Part shown: positions 17,869 to 25,216 of the stretch, one piece after another
Layout of the letters: each line of letters opens with the position of its first letter
Position numbering within the stretch: the stretch's first letter is position 1
DNA from: Betaproteobacteria bacterium
Lineage (GTDB): Bacteria > Pseudomonadota > Gammaproteobacteria > Burkholderiales > Burkholderiaceae_A
Assembly (NCBI GenBank): GCA_028139135.1
Contig: JAOINB010000015.1
Coordinates: 1 to 37,781 of the forward strand
Direction: 5' to 3'
Length of the DNA: 37,781 bases
Position numbers and translations under genes: made by a program
The notes under the pieces: model-generated
The model's database searches: none
Seen by the model: the letters and a program-made list of their open reading frames with translations, nothing else
What the model was told of the DNA's origin: nothing

Positions 17869-18789
17869 CTAAGGCATTGAAATATCAATTAAAATTTTTG
17901 CCCACTTGTCCGTGGATGCAAATTCTTCAACTGCATACTGCACAATTGACAACCTGTTACTCGAGGGTATCATTATCCCAATAGCGGTGCTCTCCGCTGG
18001 GTCGGTTAGCTCTCTCACGGAGAGTTCTTTATTAAATTTTGCAAACTTTGCCGTGGGGCCTGATAATATAGTTGCCAGGTCTGAAGATTGAATGGAGAGA
18101 AGTAGACTAAAAATAGAATCTGTCTGCATCACAGGTTCAATCTCAACATTATTTTTTTTAAAAAAAATATCTATAAGCTTTCTGTTATGCATCTCAGGGG
18201 TTAGAAGGGATAGTTTGCTTCTTGAAGCCTCCTTCCAACTGATAGGCCCAAAACTATCTGGGGACACATTTTTTTTTATAAAGAAATATTTTTCCTCATA
18301 CTGCGGAATTACCCGTAACTCTTGTGCATGGACCGTTGGCCTCTCTGTATATCCAAAAGCAACGTCAACAGAAAGATTTTCTAGAGATAGCTCAAGGTCG
18401 TGAGAGGTCATGGAACGCACGGTAGGCTTCAACCCACTAAATTCCTCAAAAATACTCGCGGCAAATTGAGAGGCAACCGGAAGTGTACTAGGTATCGATC
18501 CGATAATTAAGTTACCTATTGGGGCTGATTTTTGACTATTTATTTCAGACTTTAACTTACCAATTTCATGTAAAACCTGATAAGCGGAGGCTAAAACTTG
18601 CTTGCCTTCAGCTGTTAATCCCTCATAATTTCTACCCCGGTTTACAATTTTTACGCCCATTTCCTCCTCCAGAGATTTCAAGGCATTTGAAAGCGCTGGC
18701 TGCGTTATATGACAAGCCTGAGCGGCACGACTAAAATGTTTGTGCTCTTCAAGTGAAACTAGATATCGAAAGGTGTCTATAATATTCAT
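17869..18789 (-). CDS. LysR-family transcriptional regulator
   Basis: A 306-residue regulator. An N-terminal winged helix-turn-helix (FRYLVSLEEHKHFSRAAQAC, then HITQPALSNALKSLEEEMGV) is followed by a linker helix and a periplasmic-binding-like effector domain starting near residue 90 (IGNLIIGSIPSTLPVASQF). The effector is not recognisable. The gene lies upstream of fdsBA on the same strand and diverges from the glutathione reductase gene with only 37 bp between starts. It could therefore control either. LysR genes next to soluble formate dehydrogenases are common in proteobacteria, which makes fdsBA the first guess. The divergent arrangement equally fits gor. Confidence 0.88.
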   Translation of the reverse strand: MNIIDTFRYLVSLEEHKHFSRAAQACHITQPALSNALKSLEEEMGVKIVNRGRNYEGLTAEGKQVLASAYQVLHEIGKLKSEINSQKSAPIGNLIIGSIPSTLPVASQFAASIFEEFSGLKPTVRSMTSHDLELSLENLSVDVAFGYTERPTVHAQELRVIPQYEEKYFFIKKNVSPDSFGPISWKEASRSKLSLLTPEMHNRKLIDIFFKKNNVEIEPVMQTDSIFSLLLSIQSSDLATILSGPTAKFAKFNKELSVRELTDPAESTAIGIMIPSSNRLSIVQYAVEEFASTDKWAKILIDISMP

Positions 18790-18792
18790 GGC

Positions 18793-18811
18793 ATAATCTG
18801 TTTAATGTTAT
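18793..18811. promoter_or_regulatory. candidate LysR operator between lysR and gor
   Basis: ATAA and TTAT form an inverted repeat separated by 11 bases within the 37-bp divergent gap. This resembles the loose T-N11-A pattern of LysR sites. The repeat arms are short and AT-rich, so chance is possible. Confidence 0.3.
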
Positions 18812-18826
18812 CACTAGGGTGTAAGT

Positions 18827-20188
18827 TTGTCTTCGAAGTTTGATTTGTTAGTTATTGGCGGGGGCTCCGGGGGAGTAGCTTGCGCTCGCCGAGCCGCTGA
18901 GTACAATGCCAAAGTTGCCATAATCGAATCTCACAGATTCGGCGGTACATGCGTCATCCGCGGATGCATTCCTAAAAAACTAATGATGTATGCGGGAGAA
19001 ATTGGTGACACTGTCTTTCAAGCAGGAAATTTTGGTTGGATTGGATTTGAACCTGCGAAAATTAGTCATGAAATTGGAACCTGGACCTATGAGAAAAATA
19101 TTGAAATTAGTAGATTAGAAAAGATTTACGAGAACCTTTTAAAGACTAGCGGGGTAGAACTAATTAGGGGTAGTGCAGTTGTTGTGAACAAAAACGAGAT
19201 CAAAGTGGGTGACCATCATTTTTTTACAAAAAACCTAGTAATAGCAGTTGGTGGAACGCCAAACCTAAACCAAATAAACGGATTAGAAAATGCGTTAACG
19301 TCGGACGGGATATTAGATCTTGATAAAAATCCAGGTAAGGTTGGAATTCTAGGATCGGGATACATTGCCACTGAGTTTGCATCTATATTAAATAACCTAG
19401 GAATTGAAGTAAGTTTACTCTTCCGTGCCGATTTGCCACTTAAAGGGTTTGATGAGGATATCAGAGTCCGTTTGATGAATCATATGGTTAATAGTGGTAT
19501 TAATGTTCATCCGACCAGTAAATTTCACTCTATCGAAAAAACGTGCGAGCGTGCAAAAGTAAAATTAACAGACCGCACATTTGAATTTGATACTGTTCTA
19601 AATGCATTGGGAAGATCTCCCAACCTTGAGGGGCTTTTTGGTCCAGGGCAGTCCCCAACACTAGGTTCGAGAGGAGAAATTATTGTTGACGAAAATAATA
19701 AAAGCTCGATTCCTAATGTATTTGCAATCGGAGATGTAACAGATCGAGTAAATCTAACACCGGTAGCTATTGCTGAAGGAAGAGCCGTCGCAGAAAATTT
19801 GTTCAACAATAATTCCTTAAAAGTGGATTACAACGAAATTGCTACTGCCGTCTTCACATCCCCACCTATTGGAACAATTGGTTTAACGGAGGAAGCTGCA
19901 AAAAAAACTAAGAATTCTCATAGAATTTTCGAGTCTGAATTTAATCCCTTAAAAAAATCATTCACCTCGAAAAAAACCAAAGCTTACTACAAGCTCATTG
20001 TGGAGGATAAGTCGGATAAATTAGTCGGCGCGCACATTTTTGGTGATGATGCGCCAGAAATAATCCAAACTCTCGCGGTAGCATTTAAAGCCGGCGTAAA
20101 AAAATCGCATCTTGATGACACAATGGCTGTCCATCCAACAGGAGCAGAAGAACTCGTTTTGATGAGAAAGCCTAGTCGAATAATCTAA
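18827..20188 (+). CDS. gor: glutathione-disulfide reductase
   Basis: FAD-dependent NADPH:glutathione disulfide oxidoreductase, 453 residues, cytoplasmic. It has an N-terminal FAD fold (LLVIGGGSGGVACARRAAE) and the redox disulfide C42/C47 in GGTCVIRGCIPKKL, which is the plant/alphaproteobacterial-type CVIRGC form rather than CVNVGC. An NADPH fold (VGILGSGYIATEFASIL), the second FAD motif FAIGDVTDR, and the C-terminal interface motif VHPTGAEELVLMR with the catalytic His-Pro-Thr also appear. The start is TTG at 18827, after an AGGG site. An upstream ATG is absent. It diverges from the LysR gene. Glutathione maintenance would help against formaldehyde and oxidative stress in a methylotroph (inference). 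Confidence 0.92.
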   Translation: MSSKFDLLVIGGGSGGVACARRAAEYNAKVAIIESHRFGGTCVIRGCIPKKLMMYAGEIGDTVFQAGNFGWIGFEPAKISHEIGTWTYEKNIEISRLEKIYENLLKTSGVELIRGSAVVVNKNEIKVGDHHFFTKNLVIAVGGTPNLNQINGLENALTSDGILDLDKNPGKVGILGSGYIATEFASILNNLGIEVSLLFRADLPLKGFDEDIRVRLMNHMVNSGINVHPTSKFHSIEKTCERAKVKLTDRTFEFDTVLNALGRSPNLEGLFGPGQSPTLGSRGEIIVDENNKSSIPNVFAIGDVTDRVNLTPVAIAEGRAVAENLFNNNSLKVDYNEIATAVFTSPPIGTIGLTEEAAKKTKNSHRIFESEFNPLKKSFTSKKTKAYYKLIVEDKSDKLVGAHIFGDDAPEIIQTLAVAFKAGVKKSHLDDTMAVHPTGAEELVLMRKPSRII

Positions 20189-20227
20189 TGTTAGTGAGAG
20201 GGTTTTCCTTACACAATTTCGAAATAG

Positions 20228-20428
20228 AAACAAGCTAGCATCGATTACCAATGGTTGATGATTAGTAGTAGCTGTACCGCGATGACAAGGCCCCGGAACG
20301 ACTCGCCTAGGTCAGGCCATTTAAGCACACGTTTTGGTCATGACCTTGTGATAATCCCTACGGGAACGCAACATGTACTAGCCAAATGTGAACCGTTAAT
20401 TTTATTTGTAGTCACGATTATGGCCTAA
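20228..20428 (+). pseudogene. possible decayed cupin-like gene fragment
   Basis: In the 301-bp convergent gap between gor and the HiPIP gene, a plus-strand frame contains GHDLVIIPTGTQH (20336-20374) followed by EPLILFVV. This looks like the second cupin motif (D-L-V-x-I-P-x-G-T-x-H, then E-P-L-x-L). The frame is short, opened by a stop at 20225 and closed by TAA at 20426. A shifted frame after it reads NHHQIIDAR, vaguely like the cupin tail. No start with a ribosome site is convincing. It could also be chance, or part of an unrecognised RNA. The rest of the gap holds nothing else I can name. Confidence 0.3.
20360..20369 (+). repeat. direct repeat ACGGGAACGC, copy 1
   Basis: ACGGGAACGC occurs here and again 120 bases later at 20480-20489. 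Copy 1 is also in a small hairpin (TCCC-TAC-GGGA). Only two copies are seen and the meaning is unknown. Confidence 0.4.
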
Positions 20429-20479
20429 ATCACCATCAAATAATTGATGCAAGAGATAGAAATTGGACAATTGATGTCA

Positions 20480-20489
20480 ACGGGAACGC
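20480..20489 (+). repeat. direct repeat ACGGGAACGC, copy 2
   Basis: Second copy of the 10-base repeat, ending one base before the HiPIP stop codon. It could lie in the 3' untranslated region of the HiPIP message. Confidence 0.4.
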
Positions 20490-20786
20490 CTATTTAGGAG
20501 CCCAGGCAGAGCACCACCCTGCAGCAGCTACTTTCTTGCCGCCAAACAATGGACAGTTACCTGCGTCTCCCGAACCACCCTGGAATAAAGCGCAGTTAGA
20601 ACAGTTGGACCCAGCTTTGAACTTGTCACCCTTTGCGTTACTCGCGTCTGCAACATACCCCAGCGCTTTTGCGTTAGGATCACTCTCCGATACCATTGCC
20701 GCGTGTCCGCTGGTAAATTTACCGACTGATATTCCGGCAACGCAAATGGTAGCAACTTTAGAAATAAATTCTCGTCTATTACTCAT
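20490..20786 (-). CDS. high-potential iron-sulfur protein (HiPIP), Tat-exported
   Basis: A 98-residue periplasmic electron carrier with one [4Fe-4S] cluster. The N-terminus MSNRREFISKVATICVAG has a twin-arginine motif and a hydrophobic stretch, then a cleavable region ending near SGHA. The mature part has the family spacing C-x2-C-x12-C-x13-C (NCSNCALF, GNCPLFGGK, AAGWCSAWAPK). An ATG at 20786 lies five bases after GAGGG; an in-frame GTG at 20798 is less likely. HiPIPs pass electrons between the cytochrome bc1 complex and terminal oxidases or other reductases. Partners are not in the window. It lies 64 bp after rpmG on the same strand and converges on gor. Confidence 0.92.
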   Translation of the reverse strand: MSNRREFISKVATICVAGISVGKFTSGHAAMVSESDPNAKALGYVADASNAKGDKFKAGSNCSNCALFQGGSGDAGNCPLFGGKKVAAAGWCSAWAPK

Positions 20787-20850
20787 AAATACCCTCACTC
20801 TCCTGTTTTGCCAAAACCGTTTGCATAAGTCTTAGCCCCTCAAAACAAAT

Positions 20851-21018
20851 TTATTTGATCTTCGCCTCCTTATACATCACATGTTTCCTCGCTTTCGGAT
20901 CAAACTTTTTGATTTCCATCTTTTGGGTCATGGTCCTCTTATTTTTAGACGTAGTATAGAAGTGACCAGTCCCCGCGGAGCTTTCTAACTTAATTTTTTC
21001 TCTAGCTCCTTTAGCCAC
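20851..21018 (-). CDS. rpmG: 50S ribosomal protein L33
   Basis: A 55-residue protein reading [20 protein letters not shown] at its start, with the typical YTTSKNKR and a lysine-rich end ([19 protein letters not shown]). It is the cysteine-free L33 form, without the zinc ribbon. It begins with GTG at 21018, immediately after the rpmB stop (TAAGTG), with GGAAG as ribosome site, so the two ribosomal genes are coupled. Confidence 0.95.
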   Translation of the reverse strand: MAKGAREKIKLESSAGTGHFYTTSKNKRTMTQKMEIKKFDPKARKHVMYKEAKIK

Positions 21019-21252
21019 TTAGACTTCCTTCTTATTCAAAAGTTCAGGCATAACGTTCTCTATGCCTTTTTTGTCGATTGTCCTTATTGCGGCGCTTGAA
21101 AGCCTCAGCCGGACCCACCTTTTCTCAGATTCCAACCAAAAACGTTTTTGGTGCAGGCTAGGGAGAAATCTCCTCTTATTTTTATTGTTTGCGTGCGAAA
21201 CCCTATTTCCTACCATGGGTTTTTTACCGGTAACTTGACAAACGCGAGCCAT
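21019..21252 (-). CDS. rpmB: 50S ribosomal protein L28
   Basis: A 77-residue ribosomal protein with the standard start [20 protein letters not shown], the [13 protein letters not shown] block and the [16 protein letters not shown] core. The length is normal for beta- and gammaproteobacteria. It is the first gene of rpmB-rpmG and diverges from ispH. The 116-bp gap between them carries both promoters and contains an AT-rich stretch with a run of eight T. No clear promoter hexamers were assigned. Confidence 0.96.
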   Translation of the reverse strand: MARVCQVTGKKPMVGNRVSHANNKNKRRFLPSLHQKRFWLESEKRWVRLRLSSAAIRTIDKKGIENVMPELLNKKEV

Positions 21253-21368
21253 AGGATCTCCGTAATTTATTTAACCACTGATTATAAATTTTTTTTACCT
21301 CTCAAACAATAGTTATTTTACTCGCGTTATCACTACACTGATCAGCGGTTTTGAGCTAAAGTTTCGTT

Positions 21369-22343
21369 ATGAACACAAAATCTAGTCAGCATAGTCCAAC
21401 GATGGTTACTCTAGCGGAGCCTAGGGGTTTTTGTGCAGGAGTCGAGCGAGCTATTGAAATAGTTGAGAGAGCTCTAGAGCGCTTTGGAGCACCGGTCTAC
21501 GTCAAACACGAAATCGTCCATAACAATCATGTTGTAAGTACTCTAAAGGACAAAGGGGCAATTTTTGTGGACGAAATTAACGAAATTCCCACTGGAGCGC
21601 GTGTCATAATGAGCGCTCATGGAGTGTCATTATTAGTGCGAGATCAGGCTCAAGACAGAAATTTGGAAGTTTTTGACGCAACTTGTCCACTTGTCACCAA
21701 AGTTCATGCCGAAGTAAAAAAATTAGCTGCATCTGGATTTGAAATTATCATGATCGGTCATCAAGGACACCCGGAAGTAGAAGGTACTATGGGTCAGCTA
21801 AAATCTGGCATCCTACTAATTGAAAATAAAGAACAGGTTGCCAAACTAAAACCGGCTAACCCATCTAAATTAGCCTACGTTACCCAAACAACCCTATCCA
21901 CAGATGATACGGCAGAAATTATTACTTCTTTGAAAATAAGGTTTCCAGATATTCAAGGCCCTAAGATTAGTGATATTTGTTACGCAACGCAAAACAGACA
22001 AGATGCGGTAAAACTATTAGCGTCCGAAGTCGACCTAGTATTGGTAGTCGGTAGCCCAACAAGCTCTAATAGCAACAGACTTAGAGAAGTTGCAGAAAAA
22101 TACGGAGCTGAAGCTTACTTAATAGACGGAGCGGAGGATTTAGACCCTATCTGGTTACAAAAACATTCACGAATCGGAGTAACAGCTGGTGCTTCTGCCC
22201 CTGAATCTCTTGTCCAGAAGTTGCTTACCGCCATTAAAGGGCTGGGGGCATCTTCTGTAAGAATCTTGCCAGGAGCTAAAGAGCACGTTCGATTCCCTCT
22301 TCCGAAATCTCTCGCTAACAAAAAACAAGATTTGCCGTTGTAG
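21369..22343 (+). CDS. ispH: 4-hydroxy-3-methylbut-2-enyl diphosphate reductase
   Basis: Iron-sulfur enzyme for the last step of the MEP isoprenoid pathway, yielding IPP and DMAPP. The protein has 324 residues. Three cluster cysteines are in place: [22 protein letters not shown] and [12 protein letters not shown]. Active-site blocks [35 protein letters not shown] and [15 protein letters not shown] are intact. The C-terminal ~12 residues are not conserved in the family. The stop codon TAG at 22341-22343 lies inside the tRNA-Thr gene, so the last ten bases of the reading frame are also the 5' acceptor stem of the tRNA. Confidence 0.95.
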   Translation: MNTKSSQHSPTMVTLAEPRGFCAGVERAIEIVERALERFGAPVYVKHEIVHNNHVVSTLKDKGAIFVDEINEIPTGARVIMSAHGVSLLVRDQAQDRNLEVFDATCPLVTKVHAEVKKLAASGFEIIMIGHQGHPEVEGTMGQLKSGILLIENKEQVAKLKPANPSKLAYVTQTTLSTDDTAEIITSLKIRFPDIQGPKISDICYATQNRQDAVKLLASEVDLVLVVGSPTSSNSNRLREVAEKYGAEAYLIDGAEDLDPIWLQKHSRIGVTAGASAPESLVQKLLTAIKGLGASSVRILPGAKEHVRFPLPKSLANKKQDLPL

Positions 22344-22405
22344 CTCAGGGGTAGAGCAGTCGCTTCGTAAGCGAGAGGTCGGGGGTTCAATTCCCTCCAA
22401 CGGCA
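22334..22405 (+). tRNA. tRNA-Thr (anticodon CGT)
   Basis: A full cloverleaf can be drawn. The acceptor stem GCCGTTG pairs with CAACGGC, and the D stem is GCTC/GAGC. The anticodon stem TCGC/GCGA surrounds loop TTCGTAA, with anticodon CGT. The T arm is GGGGG-TTCAATT-CCCTC. The outer anticodon pair (27-43) is G-G, a mismatch also seen in other tRNA-Thr(CGU) genes. The discriminator is A, and CCA is not encoded (CAA follows). The first ten bases overlap the end of ispH. polA converges, with its stop 22 bp away. Confidence 0.95.
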
Positions 22406-22427
22406 CAAGTCAGTTCTTTGCTTAAGA

Positions 22428-25160
22428 CTAGTGAGCCTTTTCCCAATTTTCACCGTGACCTACATCTACTTCAAGAGGGACCTTTAATTCCAATATCTTA
22501 CACATCAATTCCTTAGCAAAACTCATAAACGGGGCTACCTGATCTTTGTGTACTTCAAAAACTAACTCATCGTGTACTTGTAAAATCATTTTTGCATTGA
22601 AGATATTCTTTTCTAGTTCTGCGTGCATTCTAATCATTGCCATCTTAATCAAATCAGCAGCTGTGCCCTGCATTGGGGCATTTATAGCGGCCCTTTCAGC
22701 GGCTTGTCTTCTGGGTCCATTTGGTGAATTTATTTCAGGTAACCAAAGTTTTCTACCCATTAGCGTTTGAACAAAACCATTTTTTTTTGCACTAGCTTTC
22801 GTCTCTTGCATAAAAGACGCGACTCCTGGATACCGCCGAAAGTAGCGATCAATATAGTTGTTAGCAGCATCCCTTGAAATACCCAAGCTTTTACTTAAAC
22901 CAAAAGCTCCCATACCATAAATCAAACCGAAATTTATTACCTTTGCCGTTCTTCTTTGTTCTGCGTTGATTTTTTCAAGATTAGTTGTAAAAATTTCAGA
23001 AGCTGTGGCACTATGCACGTCAGCACCCTCTAGAAAGGCTTTGGTTAAAGCTGCATCTTTCGACATATGTGCCATAATCCGTAACTCAATCTGTGAATAA
23101 TCTGCAGAGATAATCCGAAACCCTTCTTCAGCTATAAACGCCTCCCTTATCTTTCTTCCTTGCTCAGTTTTTACCGGTATATTTTGAAGATTTGGTTCAC
23201 TCGAGGCTAATCTACCTGTAACGGCAACGGCTTGAGCAAAATTCGTGTGAACTCTACCGCTGTTTTCATAAATCATCAACGGGAGTTTTTCAGTGTATGT
23301 AGTTTTTAGTTTAGAAAAAGTTCTCCAATCAAGCAAAAATTTCGGCAGCGGATAATCAATTGATAACTTTTCTAAAACTGATTCGTCTGTAGAAGGAGCT
23401 CCGCTAGCAGTTTTCTTAACAGGAGAATAACCTAATTTCTCAAACAGTATTTTAGACACCTGTTTAGGAGATCCCAAATTAAAATTCTCACCAGCTAATT
23501 CGAAAGATTTACTTTCTAGGGTGCTTATCCTTTTGGTCAGCTCCTTTGTCTGTTCGTGTAAGACATTTTTATCGATTTTTACCCCCTGCTGTTCCATTTT
23601 CACTAAAACTTCTAGACAAGGCATCTCTAACTCCTTGTAAATACTGTTGAGGCTTTTCTCCTCAGCCAACAAATCACTCAACTTAAAATACAAATCGATA
23701 GTAAAGTCAGCATCCTCACAAGAGTAATGCATTGCTTTAACAATTGGAACTTCACTAAAACAAATTTGCTTTGCACCTTTACCTGTAAGTTCCTCATATG
23801 TTTGTCCCGAGCGTCCGAGATGTCTTTCGGCTAAACTAGTAAGATCGTGTTTTCGATTGGCTTCAAGCACATAAGACATGAGCATTGTATCTTCAAAAGG
23901 CCCCCGAATCTTCACCCCGGCATTTAAGAGAATATGAAGGTCATATTTAAGATTATGGGCAACTTTTGTGCAACTCCCTTGGAACCAATTATCAAGAGAT
24001 TTTAGTACATATTCAGTAGCCAATTGATCTACATTTTCATCTGTATGCGCGAGTGGTATGTATACTCCAGTTCCTTCGGATAATGAAAAAGAAATTCCAA
24101 CTAAAGAAGCGCTTCGAACGTTTAGTGACGTTGTCTCAGTATCAAAGGCTACAATTTTTGCAGTATCTAACTCCCTTAAAAAATCATTAAAGCTCTCTTC
24201 CGTATTTATCAACCGATAATTAGGTTTCTGGATTTTCTTTATTGGATTATGCTTTGCTTCAATATATTCATCGGCTTTTGAGAAGTTTTTTAGGCTATTG
24301 AACAATTCATACTCGCTTCGAAACTTTTCGATTTTTTTTTCGTCCGTTTTTTTCCAACTACAGAATTTCTCTATTCTTTGGGCGACATCCCCAATATCTA
24401 CGTCTTTCTTGATTGTAATCAAGTTTTTTCCCTGCGGAAGCCACTCAAGAGATTTCCTAAGATTTTCCCCCACCGCTCCTTTTATAAATCCAGCATTTTT
24501 TATAATCTCGTCTAAATTTCCATATTCCTCTAACCATTTTTTTGCAGTTTTTGGACCAACTTTGGAGACACCAGGAATATTATCTACGGAGTCTCCGAGT
24601 AACGCTAGATAATCAATTATTTTTGAGGGAGGGACCCCAAACTTTTCTAGGACACCCTCTTCATCCAGAATTTTTGCTGGAACACCATCTCTTCTCATCG
24701 AGTCGACCACCACTATATCGTTTCTCACAAGTTGAGCAAGATCTTTATCACCGGAAATAATAATTGAATTAAATTTGAGCTGAGAGGCTATATTGGTAAC
24801 TGTCCCAATTACATCATCAGCCTCATATCCAGGTATTGATAAAATTGGCCAACCCATCGCTTCGATGATTTCAAAAATAACCGGCGTTTGTATAGATAAA
24901 TCATCCGGCATTTTGGATCTATTTGCCTTATATGCACTGTAGACTTCTTCACGAAATGTCGGTCCTTTAGGGTCAAAAACACATAACCCAATGTCTGCGG
25001 GCCATTCTTCCCGGGTTTTTCGTAGCATATTTATCATGCCGGTGATCGCTCCTGTAGGAAAATCTTTCTTGTTCCTCAAATCAGGCATCGCGTGATAAGC
25101 CCTGTATAAAAAACTAGAAGCATCAACTACAAGGAAATTTTTTTTTATTTTTTTTCTCAT
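22428..25160 (-). CDS. polA: DNA polymerase I
   Basis: A 910-residue repair and Okazaki-fragment polymerase with all three domains. The 5' nuclease covers roughly residues 1-290 (VVDASSFLYRAYH, GYEADDVIGT, GDKDLAQLV, LLGDSVDNIPGV). The 3'-5' exonuclease follows, with catalytic residues present (AFDTETTSL, HNLKYDLHIL, YSCEDADF), so proofreading is probably active. The polymerase domain has motif A (SADYSQIELRIMAHMS), motif B (RRTAKVINFGLIYGMGAFG) and motif C (LQVHDELVFEV). It starts at the ATG at 25160 with a lysine-rich N-terminus (MRKKIKKNFLVVDASS). It diverges from glnS across about 55 bp. Confidence 0.96.
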   Translation of the reverse strand: MRKKIKKNFLVVDASSFLYRAYHAMPDLRNKKDFPTGAITGMINMLRKTREEWPADIGLCVFDPKGPTFREEVYSAYKANRSKMPDDLSIQTPVIFEIIEAMGWPILSIPGYEADDVIGTVTNIASQLKFNSIIISGDKDLAQLVRNDIVVVDSMRRDGVPAKILDEEGVLEKFGVPPSKIIDYLALLGDSVDNIPGVSKVGPKTAKKWLEEYGNLDEIIKNAGFIKGAVGENLRKSLEWLPQGKNLITIKKDVDIGDVAQRIEKFCSWKKTDEKKIEKFRSEYELFNSLKNFSKADEYIEAKHNPIKKIQKPNYRLINTEESFNDFLRELDTAKIVAFDTETTSLNVRSASLVGISFSLSEGTGVYIPLAHTDENVDQLATEYVLKSLDNWFQGSCTKVAHNLKYDLHILLNAGVKIRGPFEDTMLMSYVLEANRKHDLTSLAERHLGRSGQTYEELTGKGAKQICFSEVPIVKAMHYSCEDADFTIDLYFKLSDLLAEEKSLNSIYKELEMPCLEVLVKMEQQGVKIDKNVLHEQTKELTKRISTLESKSFELAGENFNLGSPKQVSKILFEKLGYSPVKKTASGAPSTDESVLEKLSIDYPLPKFLLDWRTFSKLKTTYTEKLPLMIYENSGRVHTNFAQAVAVTGRLASSEPNLQNIPVKTEQGRKIREAFIAEEGFRIISADYSQIELRIMAHMSKDAALTKAFLEGADVHSATASEIFTTNLEKINAEQRRTAKVINFGLIYGMGAFGLSKSLGISRDAANNYIDRYFRRYPGVASFMQETKASAKKNGFVQTLMGRKLWLPEINSPNGPRRQAAERAAINAPMQGTAADLIKMAMIRMHAELEKNIFNAKMILQVHDELVFEVHKDQVAPFMSFAKELMCKILELKVPLEVDVGHGENWEKAH

Positions 25161-25203
25161 ATTATTTTGTGAATTTGATACATTTGAAGTGTATTTAATT
25201 ATA

Positions 25204-25208
25204 GGAGG
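25204..25208 (+). promoter_or_regulatory. ribosome binding site that points to an AUA start for glnS
   Basis: GGAGG stands eight bases before an in-frame ATA (25217) and closely follows an in-frame stop TAG at 25202. No ATG, GTG or TTG occurs in this frame between the stop and GTG at 25277. That GTG has no comparable site and would cut off a conserved N-terminal block. Confidence 0.6.
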
Positions 25209-25216
25209 ATAAACTT

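Noticed and set aside
20189-20489. 6S RNA, RNase P RNA, SRP RNA or tmRNA in the convergent gap
   Set aside because: None of the conserved core sequences of these RNAs could be recognised.
22115-22453. 112-codon minus-strand frame across ispH and the tRNA
   Set aside because: It runs through the tRNA gene in antisense and has no independent support; such frames arise from tRNA antisense sequence.
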